Shown here piece after piece: positions 43,006 through 50,540 of a stretch of 64,000 nt of DNA. Under the pieces are notes generated by a model. That model saw only the letters and a program-made list of their open reading frames with translations, was not told where the DNA came from and made no database searches. The position numbers and the translations under genes were made by a program. The first letter of the stretch is position 1. Each line of letters opens with the position of its first letter. The stretch covers positions 1 through 64,000 of the IMG/VR virus record IMGVR_UViG_3300009151_009564; one strand, 5' to 3'. Source of the stretch: a virus.

Positions 43006-44681
43006 TTTTCAAATAATTTTTAATTTCTTCTACCGAAGAAGAATATATATGTTTAAGATTACCACTAACACATAAGGTTTTCTTTCTTTTATACTTGTTC
43101 TTATATTCAATGTTGTTGAACATTCCCATATATTCTACATAGCAATCTAATATTGGTATAAAAAAATCACATTTGTAATTTGAATTAGGATATTTTTTTT
43201 CATATTTGTATTCAATATTATTTTCAACTAAAAATCTAGCTATTATAAACTCAGAATCACTTCTACAAAGATGATTATTAAAATATCTCATATTTCCATA
43301 TTTTGATTTTATATAAATAGAAAGGGACATTAAATAATTAAGCATGTCTTCTATAGTACAATTATAGTATGTTTGTATAATTTTATTTTGAATCTTCAAT
43401 GTTATTTCGGTAATGGAAAGGTTTTTACTAACTAAGAAATCTACCAATTGTGTATATGTGTTAAATTTTAACATATCATAAATCTCATTTTTATCTTTAA
43501 ATGAGGTTTCTTCAATAAATTTTGATGGCCAATCTTCTCCATATTTATGGATATAATAGTCAATACTATTTCCTTTTTTATAGAATGGAAATTTCGATAT
43601 TAGATATTTATGTAGATCAATATATTCGATATTGTAAAACTCAGGAATTAATCTATTATGAATTTTAAGAAAAATATCACCAAATGAATATTTCTTATTG
43701 ATTAAATAATCGATCAAATCCATATAATTTTTAAATTTGAGTAAAAATTTAACAAATTCTTTATTCTTTATAGATTGACAATCTATAAATTTTTCTACCC
43801 AATTATCCCCATAATTTTTTTTAAAGTAATCTATAGATTTAGAGTCCTTACCATCTTTACCATTGTAATTAGATTTATATAGAGATTGTAACCATTTTTC
43901 TTGTCTATTTCTCCAGACTATTAACCCTTGTTCTTTTCCATACTTAGAAACACATTTTTCTAAAGAAAATGTGTGTTGTCGTTCAGATAGTTTATTTTTT
44001 GCTTCTTCGATCGAAAATCCAGAACTTAACCAATATTCAATATTTGTAGGTTGTTTTGATTTGATTATATTTCTAAACTTTTCATCTTCTCGATATTTAA
44101 CACCGCGTTTGAAGCTATTTTCAGATTGAAATTCTTTTATTTTAAGATTTGATTCTTCAACAGAAAAACCCCTCGAAGTCCAATATTCCAAATTTGTTTT
44201 TCTTTGGGATTTTATTTTTTTATTTGCCTCTTCTATAGAAAATCCTTTTGATACCCAATACTCTATTCTCATAGGTGATTTATTACCAACAATTGGTTTA
44301 GTTCTTTTTAGTTCAGCTTCATATTCATCCCAACCCCTAGCTATCCAATAATTTATTGATGATTTACCTATTTTAGGCATATTAATTTTCGATTTCATTA
44401 ATCTTATAAAAACAAATTTACCAACCGTAAAATCATCTTCAACAAACATGGAATTATAGAAATATATTTTTGATGGGTGGAACTCCATCAAGTAATTTTC
44501 CAATTGCTTTTTATTTATCTCTATATTTGATATATTCTTCATATAATTTTATGTTTTTTTCTTTTATATATAAAATATATGAACTTTCCTCTCCCATTAC
44601 TTCCAAAAAATATAAAAGATCTTGTAGAGTAAATAATTCTATTGGAATATTAACCTCTATTGTGGTCGATGGGATTAAGCT
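42634..44681 (-). mobile_element. Split intein plus free-standing endonuclease inserted in Walker A of gp46-like gene
   Basis: The N-intein (44514-44681, 56 aa, starting SLIPSTTIEV after the extein GSNGNGK) and the C-intein (42634-43005, 124 aa, ending SHN) flank a separate 519-aa endonuclease gene that overlaps both by a few bases (31 and 22-23). Removing the element joins GNGK to SSF and restores a normal P-loop. This matches the published 'fractured gene' layout, with the split lying before block B. Confidence 0.85.
42983..44542 (-). CDS. Homing endonuclease between the split-intein halves, 519 aa
   Basis: Four copies of a Y-W-x-x-[RKS]-G-[FW]-[SD]-x-E-E-[AS] DNA-binding module occur at residues about 65-76, 95-106, 120-131 and 170-181 (for example EYWLSSGFSIEEA). 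The middle is helical with repeated SIDY motifs. The C-terminus has a VSR/PD-(D/E)XK-like core: LCRSDSEFIIARFLVENN, then YKCDFFIPILDCYVEYMG. It would spread the intein by cutting intein-less gp46 genes. Start and stop overlap the flanking half-genes, suggesting coupled translation. A-rich codon use, typical of mobile endonucleases here. Confidence 0.82.
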   Translation of the reverse strand: MKNISNIEINKKQLENYLMEFHPSKIYFYNSMFVEDDFTVGKFVFIRLMKSKINMPKIGKSSINYWIARGWDEYEAELKRTKPIVGNKSPMRIEYWVSKGFSIEEANKKIKSQRKTNLEYWTSRGFSVEESNLKIKEFQSENSFKRGVKYREDEKFRNIIKSKQPTNIEYWLSSGFSIEEAKNKLSERQHTFSLEKCVSKYGKEQGLIVWRNRQEKWLQSLYKSNYNGKDGKDSKSIDYFKKNYGDNWVEKFIDCQSIKNKEFVKFLLKFKNYMDLIDYLINKKYSFGDIFLKIHNRLIPEFYNIEYIDLHKYLISKFPFYKKGNSIDYYIHKYGEDWPSKFIEETSFKDKNEIYDMLKFNTYTQLVDFLVSKNLSITEITLKIQNKIIQTYYNCTIEDMLNYLMSLSIYIKSKYGNMRYFNNHLCRSDSEFIIARFLVENNIEYKYEKKYPNSNYKCDFFIPILDCYVEYMGMFNNIEYKNKYKRKKTLCVSGNLKHIYSSSVEEIKNYLKNEIENIT

Positions 44682-44804
44682 TTTACCATTACCATTAGAT
44701 CCGGTTAAAAGAATAAGTTCTCCCTTTTCAGTGTTTAGTTTAATGGTTTGTTCGTTATTTCCAAAGGATTTAAACCCTTTAATAGTTATTTCATTGATTA
44801 ACAT
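44511..44804 (-). CDS. N-terminal part of gp46/SbcC-like ATPase fused to N-intein
   Basis: Residues 1-41 are the ATPase N-terminus: MLINEITIKGFKSFG and the start of Walker A, LLTGSNGNGK. Residue S42 begins the intein (block A SLIPSTTIEVNIP). The intein part is 56 aa, shorter than canonical N-halves (roughly 90-100 aa), so the split lies unusually early. Alone the product cannot bind ATP properly. Overlaps the upstream 181-aa gene by seven bases and the downstream endonuclease by 32. Confidence 0.88.
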   Translation of the reverse strand: MLINEITIKGFKSFGNNEQTIKLNTEKGELILLTGSNGNGKSLIPSTTIEVNIPIELFTLQDLLYFLEVMGEESSYILYIKEKNIKLYEEYIKYRDK

Positions 44805-45343
44805 TTATCATCATTATTTTCATTGTTTAGAAGTTCTTCTAAATTAGATTCTCTGGATAGTTTAGTAGATATACATATTTCATCAATCTCATTAAGAAAA
44901 GCTTCCCTATGTGACTCTTGTTTAATAGAATTTAAAAAAGGACTAAGTCTATCAAACATTTTATCGTCATTATATGATAGTGGATGTTTAACTGGAGTGT
45001 TTCCAAGTGTGAACATTCCACTTGAGTTATATCGATTTATTCTAAATCCTTTTTTATGGATTATAATATCTATTGTATCATTGCCTATGTGTCCAGTAAT
45101 GGTCATCCTTTCCGATGAAGTAGATGTGGTAAACTTATCGGTTGCTTTACCAGCTCTAATAGCAAACTTATAGAAGTTCTCAGATATTTCTTCATCATAA
45201 TAACTCATAGGATCTTCATATGTAGTAGGGTTAGAGACTGTCAGGTATTTATTACTGGTGGTATAGGGTGAGGTATTTTCTGTACTTTTATTGTACTCAC
45301 TGATTGTTTCTTCGATTATTTTCTTTAATTTACTTTTTTTCAT
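44798..45343 (-). CDS. Hypothetical protein, 181 aa
   Basis: Begins with a basic amphipathic helix (MKKSKLKKIIEETISEYNK). Middle region is beta-rich, including MTITGHIGNDTIDIIIHKKG, perhaps a small sensor-like fold. C-terminus is Asn/Glu/Asp-rich. No family recognised. First gene of the unit that leads into the split gp46 gene. Confidence 0.65.
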   Translation of the reverse strand: MKKSKLKKIIEETISEYNKSTENTSPYTTSNKYLTVSNPTTYEDPMSYYDEEISENFYKFAIRAGKATDKFTTSTSSERMTITGHIGNDTIDIIIHKKGFRINRYNSSGMFTLGNTPVKHPLSYNDDKMFDRLSPFLNSIKQESHREAFLNEIDEICISTKLSRESNLEELLNNENNDDKC

Positions 45344-45359
45344 AATACTTATATCTATT

Positions 45360-45370
45360 TTTAATATATA
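45360..45370 (+). promoter_or_regulatory. Phage-type promoter motif TTTAATATATA
   Basis: Exact match, five bases upstream of the ATG at 45376. Confidence 0.5.
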
Positions 45371-45375
45371 GTTTT

Positions 45376-45714
45376 ATGAGAATAAAGAGGTTTAATGAGT
45401 CAAGAAAAGCTACGAAAGTAAATCAAGTTTCCTTTATGGATAAGAAAAGAAATCACATAATGGATGATTTCCTTTCTGTTGAAAGGAAAAAGATTATTGA
45501 AATTTTAATGGATAGAAAGAAAAGACAATATATTCGTTGGTCTTTTAATTCCGATTTTCTCGAAATATGGACTGATAATAACTCCACCGAAGTGGTGAAG
45601 TTAGACGACCTATGGTTTACTGTAATAAGGACAGATAAATGGGGGCAAAATGATTACTTTATCTGTGATGATGAAACCGAGTTATATGACTTTTTGAAGA
45701 ATGAATACTTATAG
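45376..45714 (+). CDS. Hypothetical protein with capsid-targeting-like start, 112 aa
   Basis: Begins MRIKRFNESRKA, similar to the short starts on other probable late proteins here. The rest is Trp/Asp-rich (WSFNSDFLEIWTDNN, WFTVIRTDKWG) without known family. Isolated plus-strand gene with its own TTTAATATATA motif; it overlaps the convergent endonuclease gene by six bases. Confidence 0.65.
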   Translation: MRIKRFNESRKATKVNQVSFMDKKRNHIMDDFLSVERKKIIEILMDRKKRQYIRWSFNSDFLEIWTDNNSTEVVKLDDLWFTVIRTDKWGQNDYFICDDETELYDFLKNEYL

Positions 45715-46773
45715 GTTACAATTTTTTATTGTATTATAATTTTTATCTATTATGAATAAAAAATTATAACCATTTAATTTTGAATATTTTTCTTTGGCTA
45801 AATTTTTGTCTAAATCAACACTGTATGTATAATTAGATTTAACCTCAATTATCAAATTATATTTTTCTATATAAAAATCTGCATGATAAACATGTTTTTT
45901 ACCATTTAATTCATATTCTAATGAAGGACCATTTGAAACTAAATCTATAATATTACTTTCTTGACAATAATTCAAAAAATCTAATTCATATGTTCCCTGA
46001 CTAAATAATTCTTCATTATAATAGGTTATCTTATAAGCCGATAATAACATCTTTTCAAAAATCTCTTTTCTTTGCATTGGATGTTCCACACCATATTTTT
46101 CCAAATAGTTCTCTTTATATGCAATGATTTGTTTATTGGATATTTCTTTATTCTGACTAGGATTTTTAACACCATAGTTTTTAAAACAAGTCTCTTCTTT
46201 CTTCTTTTTTATATCTAATAATTTTGAAACATTATTAACACCATATTTGAATAATAAATCCTCATACATTTTATTTTTTATAACATCTGATTGTAAAGGA
46301 AACTCAAATCCATATTTATTTAACATACCGTTTTTAACTTTATCTCTTAATTTAAGACCGTTTTTAACACCGTAATTTTTTAAACATGTTTCTATTTTTT
46401 TATCTTTTATACTTTGTGATTTAGAAGGATTATCAACACCATAATTTTTAATAAAAGTTTGTTTCTTTTTTTCTTGCCAATTTGAATTTAAAGATAAATT
46501 ATTTTTCTTCATCATTTCGGTTCTTTTTAATAATCCACATTCCTTACATGAATAAAAACTATTTCTTTTAATATTTTTTACATATTTAGCATATTGAATA
46601 TTATATTCATTTTTACATAAATCACAAATAACATCTATTTTTTGGTTTGATACCTCTTTTAAATCTACAATTTTAAATTCAACCTCTTTTTTACTTAAAT
46701 CATATCCTAAATTGGAATAATTTTGTTTTAAACCTGACGATACTTTTAATTTTATTGTTTCATTTTTTATCAT
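45709..46773 (-). CDS. Homing endonuclease with YGVxNPSQ repeats, 354 aa
   Basis: A treble-clef-like zinc site near the N-terminus (CDLCKNEYN ... CKECG), then about six repeats of the K-[NE]-Y-G-V-x-[NH]-P-x-[QK] type (KNYGVDNPSKSQ, KNYGVKNPSQNK, EKYGVEHPMQRK), a module common in phage endonucleases, and a C-terminal PD-(D/E)XK-like core YHADFYIEKYNLIIEVKSN. Start placed at 46773 (MIKNETIKLK), because the longer frame runs back into the RuvC-like gene and a TTTAATATATA motif lies four bases upstream of it. Inserted directly after the RuvC-like gene. Confidence 0.78.
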   Translation of the reverse strand: MIKNETIKLKVSSGLKQNYSNLGYDLSKKEVEFKIVDLKEVSNQKIDVICDLCKNEYNIQYAKYVKNIKRNSFYSCKECGLLKRTEMMKKNNLSLNSNWQEKKKQTFIKNYGVDNPSKSQSIKDKKIETCLKNYGVKNGLKLRDKVKNGMLNKYGFEFPLQSDVIKNKMYEDLLFKYGVNNVSKLLDIKKKKEETCFKNYGVKNPSQNKEISNKQIIAYKENYLEKYGVEHPMQRKEIFEKMLLSAYKITYYNEELFSQGTYELDFLNYCQESNIIDLVSNGPSLEYELNGKKHVYHADFYIEKYNLIIEVKSNYTYSVDLDKNLAKEKYSKLNGYNFLFIIDKNYNTIKNCNL

Positions 46774-46777
46774 AAAG

Positions 46778-46788
46778 TATATATTAAA
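46778..46788 (-). promoter_or_regulatory. Phage-type promoter motif of the endonuclease gene
   Basis: Exact minus-strand TTTAATATATA, four bases before the ATG at 46773, overlapping the stop codon of the upstream gene. Confidence 0.5.
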
Positions 46789-47479
46789 AGTTCCAACTCC
46801 TGTCGAGGATATTATACAAAATCCTTGCATCATTTATATCTTCAAATGGCTTAGGGACTTTCGAGAGCGACATTATATCAGATTTTAAATTTCTACATAA
46901 GTTAACCCACTCGTCTACTAGTTCATCATTATCAACTATTGCTAAAAACATCTCTCTCTTTGTAAAGTTACCACCAGCAACCCCATCATTATTTTTATAA
47001 ACCCACTTTTCTTTCTTCTTACCTATGTTAATTGGTTTGTAAGTAAGTTTACAAGCTTCTTGTTTTAGTGAAGAAGGTGATAAAACTAATATGTCTTTAG
47101 TAACATAATCCCATAACTTCTTTCTTAATAAAGTTGAAAATGCCACCAAATCTATTAGATCTCCAGCAGAAGAACCAAAAGAAAATCCTTCAATACCGAC
47201 TTTAGTTTCTTGATCCTTATCTATATTTTCTAATATATCACTGATAATCATATCAGTGATTAAGTCATAATCTTTTAATTTAGTTAGTTCACCTTCTGAA
47301 TAGTTTTCAAAATGACGGTAAGTAATATATCTTAACTCCATTTTTCCTTCACAAAGTTTAAACCATTTACTAAGTCCACTTTTATTATTTGCGTCACTTT
47401 CACGACAATAGTTAAAAATTTTACCATTTACTACTAAACCAGTTGAGATTAAACTGGGATCTATTCCTATTATATTCAT
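46784..47479 (-). CDS. RuvC-fold Holliday junction resolvase-like protein, 231 aa
   Basis: RNase H-like fold with RuvC pattern: MNIIGIDPSLISTGLVV (D7), VGIEGFSFGSSAGDLIDLVA (acidic E near 96), KDILVLSPSSLKQEAC, and a late acidic DINDARILYNIL (D near 217). Cuts four-way DNA junctions during recombination and packaging, replacing T4 endonuclease VII. About 60 residues longer than E. coli RuvC, mostly in the middle. Works with the gp46-like and UvsX-like proteins encoded nearby. Confidence 0.82.
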   Translation of the reverse strand: MNIIGIDPSLISTGLVVNGKIFNYCRESDANNKSGLSKWFKLCEGKMELRYITYRHFENYSEGELTKLKDYDLITDMIISDILENIDKDQETKVGIEGFSFGSSAGDLIDLVAFSTLLRKKLWDYVTKDILVLSPSSLKQEACKLTYKPINIGKKKEKWVYKNNDGVAGGNFTKREMFLAIVDNDELVDEWVNLCRNLKSDIMSLSKVPKPFEDINDARILYNILDRSWNF

Positions 47480-47536
47480 AATAGTATCTATTTAAAATTT
47501 GTTTTCTCCTTTCAAATATTTTACATATTTTTGTAT

Positions 47537-47710
47537 ATGGATTGGATTGAACGTAAGAAAATACGAACTGAAAAGTATCAGAAAAATCACGGAAAAAAAC
47601 TAATCAAATGTATAGCCTGTAATGGCAGTGGTTATTATGATACAACAATTAATGGTAAAATTCCAAAGTGTTCTTCCTGTATGGGAACGGGTTTGGAGAG
47701 GGAAAAATAA
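47537..47710 (+). CDS. Mini zinc-finger protein with two CxxCxGxG motifs, 57 aa
   Basis: Short gene, ATG 47537, TAA 47708-47710. Basic N-terminus, then CIACNGSG and CSSCMGTG, the zinc motif of DnaJ, here only one pair-set and no J domain. Comparable small DnaJ-zinc proteins exist in bacteria as adaptors. A TATTTTTG element ends three bases before the ATG; its TTTG partner is 24 bases upstream, longer than usual. Confidence 0.7.
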   Translation: MDWIERKKIRTEKYQKNHGKKLIKCIACNGSGYYDTTINGKIPKCSSCMGTGLEREK

Positions 47711-47734
47711 TTTTATTATTTACCAAAATTGTCG

Positions 47735-47742
47735 TATCTTTG
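47735..47742 (+). promoter_or_regulatory. Host-type -7 element
   Basis: TATCTTTG fits TAnnTTTG; the -33 position reads TTTT rather than TTTG. A 19-base leader leads to the ATG at 47762. Confidence 0.45.
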
Positions 47743-47761
47743 TGTAACAAAACAATCAAAT

Positions 47762-48220
47762 ATGAGCGGTATTATAAAACACGAAATGGGTCTTAAATTT
47801 ATCTTTGGTGGTAAGTCATTTGTTACGTTTCTTAATACCAACACTTCAAACCGTTTCACATATAAAGTTGTTAAACACAAGACTGACGACATTTACTTTA
47901 TCAATGTTTTAACAAGTCCAGATACATATACCTTTTTTGGTACATATAGGAACGGACAGTTTAAACACTCCCCTAAAGCTAGAATAAGTGCGGAAGCTCA
48001 GTCGGTTAAAGTATTTCAGTTTGTTATTGCTAAGTTAGCAACAAACACATTAAGTAACTTGATTGAAATCTACCACGATGGTCGTTGTGGTAAATGTGGT
48101 AAACAACTGACTGTACCGGAATCAGTAGAAACCGGGTTCGGACCAGAATGTTACAAACGTATTGCTTCTAAACAAGATATTCGTGACTCAAAACTCACAC
48201 AACTATTAAAAGGAATGTAA
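47762..48220 (+). CDS. DUF6011-like zinc-ribbon protein, 152 aa
   Basis: The C-terminal part has the motif GRCGKCGKQLTVPESVETGF followed by GPEC, typical of the DUF6011 family found in many phages (RCGxCGRxLTDPxSxxxGxGPxC). The N-terminal 90 residues form a beta-rich domain. Function of the family is unknown. Start chosen at 47762 (MSGIIKHEMG): the possible TTG further upstream lies at or before the promoter -7 box. Followed one base later by a membrane protein gene. Confidence 0.8.
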   Translation: MSGIIKHEMGLKFIFGGKSFVTFLNTNTSNRFTYKVVKHKTDDIYFINVLTSPDTYTFFGTYRNGQFKHSPKARISAEAQSVKVFQFVIAKLATNTLSNLIEIYHDGRCGKCGKQLTVPESVETGFGPECYKRIASKQDIRDSKLTQLLKGM

Positions 48221-48221
48221 A

Positions 48222-48473
48222 ATGATAAACACAATAATTTATCTACTCACTATTGTAGGAGTATTTTTCAGTATTCGATTTTTTATTAAGCTAATCAAGA
48301 ATGAAAAAATGGCTAATGTATTTCGCCAAAATCTCCGGAAAGGAGACAAAGTTACCTTTCATGTGATGCGATCTCAAAGACCAGAAGGAGAGATTCTAGA
48401 TCTAGATCCACTTGGTGATGGACAATTTGTTAAGATAACTACTGTTGTGCCTAAACGATTTATATATCCATGA
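48222..48473 (+). CDS. Small single-pass membrane protein, YajC-like layout, 83 aa
   Basis: N-terminal hydrophobic helix (INTIIYLLTIVGVFFSIRFF) followed by a basic linker and a small beta domain with LRKGDKVTFHVMRSQRPEGE. The layout recalls YajC, but similarity is too low to claim. Its TGA overlaps the next ATG (ATGA at 48470-48473). Confidence 0.6.
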   Translation: MINTIIYLLTIVGVFFSIRFFIKLIKNEKMANVFRQNLRKGDKVTFHVMRSQRPEGEILDLDPLGDGQFVKITTVVPKRFIYP

Positions 48474-48949
48474 TTATTCCTATGATAATTCAGTTTTTTA
48501 CTTTAGGTAGTTTCTATTTTATTTTCAGGTATATGAGAATGATGAAGAAACGTGATTTTATTCAAGGATCCCTAGAAAAGGGATTAATATGTTATCATTG
48601 TAATGAAGATATATTTGATACAAGTGATGACCCACAAAGAGCAATAAATCTTTGGGAGAAAGAAGGTATAAATAGGGAATTATGTGTTCCATGTAAAAGA
48701 GATGAATCGTTAAATAACCTTTTGAATAAAAAGAGTATTAGATCGATTGTGGAAGATTTATCTACATCCAAAAACTATAAAAAGATATATTTCCCTCTAC
48801 TGTTTGGTTCTATGGTTTTTAACATACTTGGTGTTCTTATCAAGATTCCAATACTTGGATTGATGGGATCTATATTTTTATTTTCAGGACAGTGGTTCTT
48901 CTATATAAGAACACTTAGAACAACAAGGGAAAAAAAGACCCAATCATAA
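48470..48949 (+). CDS. Membrane protein with zinc-ribbon-like loop, 159 aa
   Basis: One hydrophobic helix at the N-terminus (about 2-22) and two close to the C-terminus (about 105-145); between them a soluble loop with CYHC ... CVPC that could bind zinc. Coupled to the preceding membrane protein, so the two may form a complex. The last codons are part of a bidirectional terminator. No family recognised. Confidence 0.65.
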   Translation: MIIPMIIQFFTLGSFYFIFRYMRMMKKRDFIQGSLEKGLICYHCNEDIFDTSDDPQRAINLWEKEGINRELCVPCKRDESLNNLLNKKSIRSIVEDLSTSKNYKKIYFPLLFGSMVFNILGVLIKIPILGLMGSIFLFSGQWFFYIRTLRTTREKKTQS

Positions 48950-48966
48950 TCTTGATTGGGTCTTTT
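48933..48966. terminator. Bidirectional terminator within convergent gene ends
   Basis: AAAAGACCCAATCA (48933-48946) and TGATTGGGTCTTTT (48953-48966), a 14-bp perfect stem with a six-base loop; the 3' ends of both neighbouring genes lie in it. Confidence 0.85.
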
Positions 48967-49153
48967 CAATTTGTTCCAAAACTCCTCGTTTAAACAGTTC
49001 TTCTAGGACAGACTCACACGTATAAGGTTTGTCTATATAGAACTCTATATTATCAACTATATTGTTGATACCAGCCTTATATAAAATCTCTACATTAAAT
49101 CTCTTAGTATCAAGATTTCTTTCCCTTAAAATGTTTAAAATTCGTTGTTTCAT
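48944..49153 (-). CDS. Small helical protein, 69 aa
   Basis: Unrecognised; begins MKQRILNILRERNLDTKRFN and looks all-helical. Downstream of uvsX on the same strand (43-base gap before its start), so likely co-transcribed with it. Ends with TGA within the shared terminator. Confidence 0.58.
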   Translation of the reverse strand: MKQRILNILRERNLDTKRFNVEILYKAGINNIVDNIEFYIDKPYTCESVLEELFKRGVLEQIEKTQSRL

Positions 49154-49196
49154 GGTCTAAAGATTGTTTGATTTATTGTATATTATTTTTTATTTA

Positions 49197-50423
49197 TTAA
49201 CTGAATAAATCATCAGCACTTATTTCATCAGAGAATCCATTTTCATCTAGTTCGTCATCACCAACTATAGAATTAAATTCCTTTTCAACTTGTTCGATTT
49301 CATCTAAAGATTTGAATCTAAAGTAATCATTAACAATCGGTTCCATTTTCTTCAAAATATCCATAGTGAATATTTGTGGAGTAAATAAATTCTTAGTCGT
49401 AAATGATTTATCTAAATGTGATACATACCAACGATTTCCACCCGGTTTAAACGTCATCTCACCAGTTGATTTATCAACTTCCATCTTACCACAAGCAATA
49501 CCAATTTGACTAAAATATTCTGGACGACAGAAAGCATCAAGACCTGTATAAGGATTCATACCATGTGCGAATGATATATCAAAACGGATTTTCTTTGGTT
49601 TTGCTAATCTTGACTTTTGTGTTTTAAATAGAACTGTAATACCAGATGATCCCAGATCCATATCATCTTCCTCACCAGTTTTTAACTGAGACTTAGACAT
49701 CATACCTATAACTGAAGCTGAATATAGGAGACCATTCCCGCCTTTCATGACGGATTTGGGATACATGTCGAGTGTTAGATAGGTATGGTTGGCTACTAAA
49801 AGTGGAATATCTAAATATCCCAAGTCAGTATTTATGCTTCTAAAAAGGGATCCCAATGCTTTTGCTTTTGTCATATCCTGTTTGATATCTCCTTTTAATA
49901 AGTCTGCTTTTTCTTTATTAGACGCCATCTGACCGAGTGAGTCTATTACTATCATTAATTTTGGTAATTCATATCCTTCTAATTTTTGAGTCTTTAAGTC
50001 ATCCACCAATTGAGTTAATAACATATTAACATCCTCCACTTTATTAGAACGAATGAGTCTGAATTTTTCAAGTGAGTTATCTACCCCAAATTTTGGTAAA
50101 TCTTCCAGATCAATAGCTTGTTCTGTATCAATATAGATAACAGAGTATCCCATTTTTTGGGCATTTTTAGCACATGAATAACACATAAATGACTTACCTG
50201 CTCCGGACTCACCCGCAAATACTGAAATTCTATTAGTTGCTATACCTCCACCTAGTAATCTACCAGACATTGCTGCGTCTACTAGATAAACACCAGTAGT
50301 TATGAATGTCTTTTCTTTTATTTCCTTCTCAACTAAAATTGGAATACTCTTTGCTATATTATCTATTATAGACCCGACTTTACTGAATTCGAACTTTTTA
50401 ACTTCTTTAGTTGCTTTTGCCAT
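49197..50423 (-). CDS. uvsX: UvsX/RecA-like recombinase, 408 aa
   Basis: Forms filaments on single-stranded DNA and drives strand exchange. Walker A GESGAGKS (71-78), catalytic-Glu region YIDTEQAID, Walker B LPKLMIVIDSLGQMAS, and loop regions KALGSLFRSINTDL and LLVANHTYLT as in RecA-family proteins. Length is close to T4 UvsX (391 aa). Acidic C-terminal tail (DELDENGFSDEISADDLFS) as in RecA. Lies next to a homing endonuclease gene on the opposite strand, a common mobile-element target in phages. Confidence 0.92.
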   Translation of the reverse strand: MAKATKEVKKFEFSKVGSIIDNIAKSIPILVEKEIKEKTFITTGVYLVDAAMSGRLLGGGIATNRISVFAGESGAGKSFMCYSCAKNAQKMGYSVIYIDTEQAIDLEDLPKFGVDNSLEKFRLIRSNKVEDVNMLLTQLVDDLKTQKLEGYELPKLMIVIDSLGQMASNKEKADLLKGDIKQDMTKAKALGSLFRSINTDLGYLDIPLLVANHTYLTLDMYPKSVMKGGNGLLYSASVIGMMSKSQLKTGEEDDMDLGSSGITVLFKTQKSRLAKPKKIRFDISFAHGMNPYTGLDAFCRPEYFSQIGIACGKMEVDKSTGEMTFKPGGNRWYVSHLDKSFTTKNLFTPQIFTMDILKKMEPIVNDYFRFKSLDEIEQVEKEFNSIVGDDELDENGFSDEISADDLFS

Positions 50424-50463
50424 TTTATATATTTCTTATTTTTAATTATATATAAAGAAATCG

Positions 50464-50519
50464 TTCCCCCCTTTTATACTTTTTTTAAAAAACCCTTTAT
50501 AAAAAATCAAAGGGGGGAA
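50464..50519. repeat. C6/G6 inverted repeat between uvsX and an endonuclease gene
   Basis: TTCCCCCCTTT (50464-50474) and AAAGGGGGGAA (50509-50519) are perfect complements separated by a 34-base AT-rich stretch containing T7A6. Located in the 117-base divergent gap; no gene fits there. Possible operator or structured RNA leader. Confidence 0.6.
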
Positions 50520-50540
50520 TATATTTTTTATATATACTTT

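Noticed and set aside
46774-46833. Longer start for the endonuclease at 45709
   Set aside because: The extension lies in the RuvC-like gene and upstream of the promoter motif; ATG at 46773 fits better.
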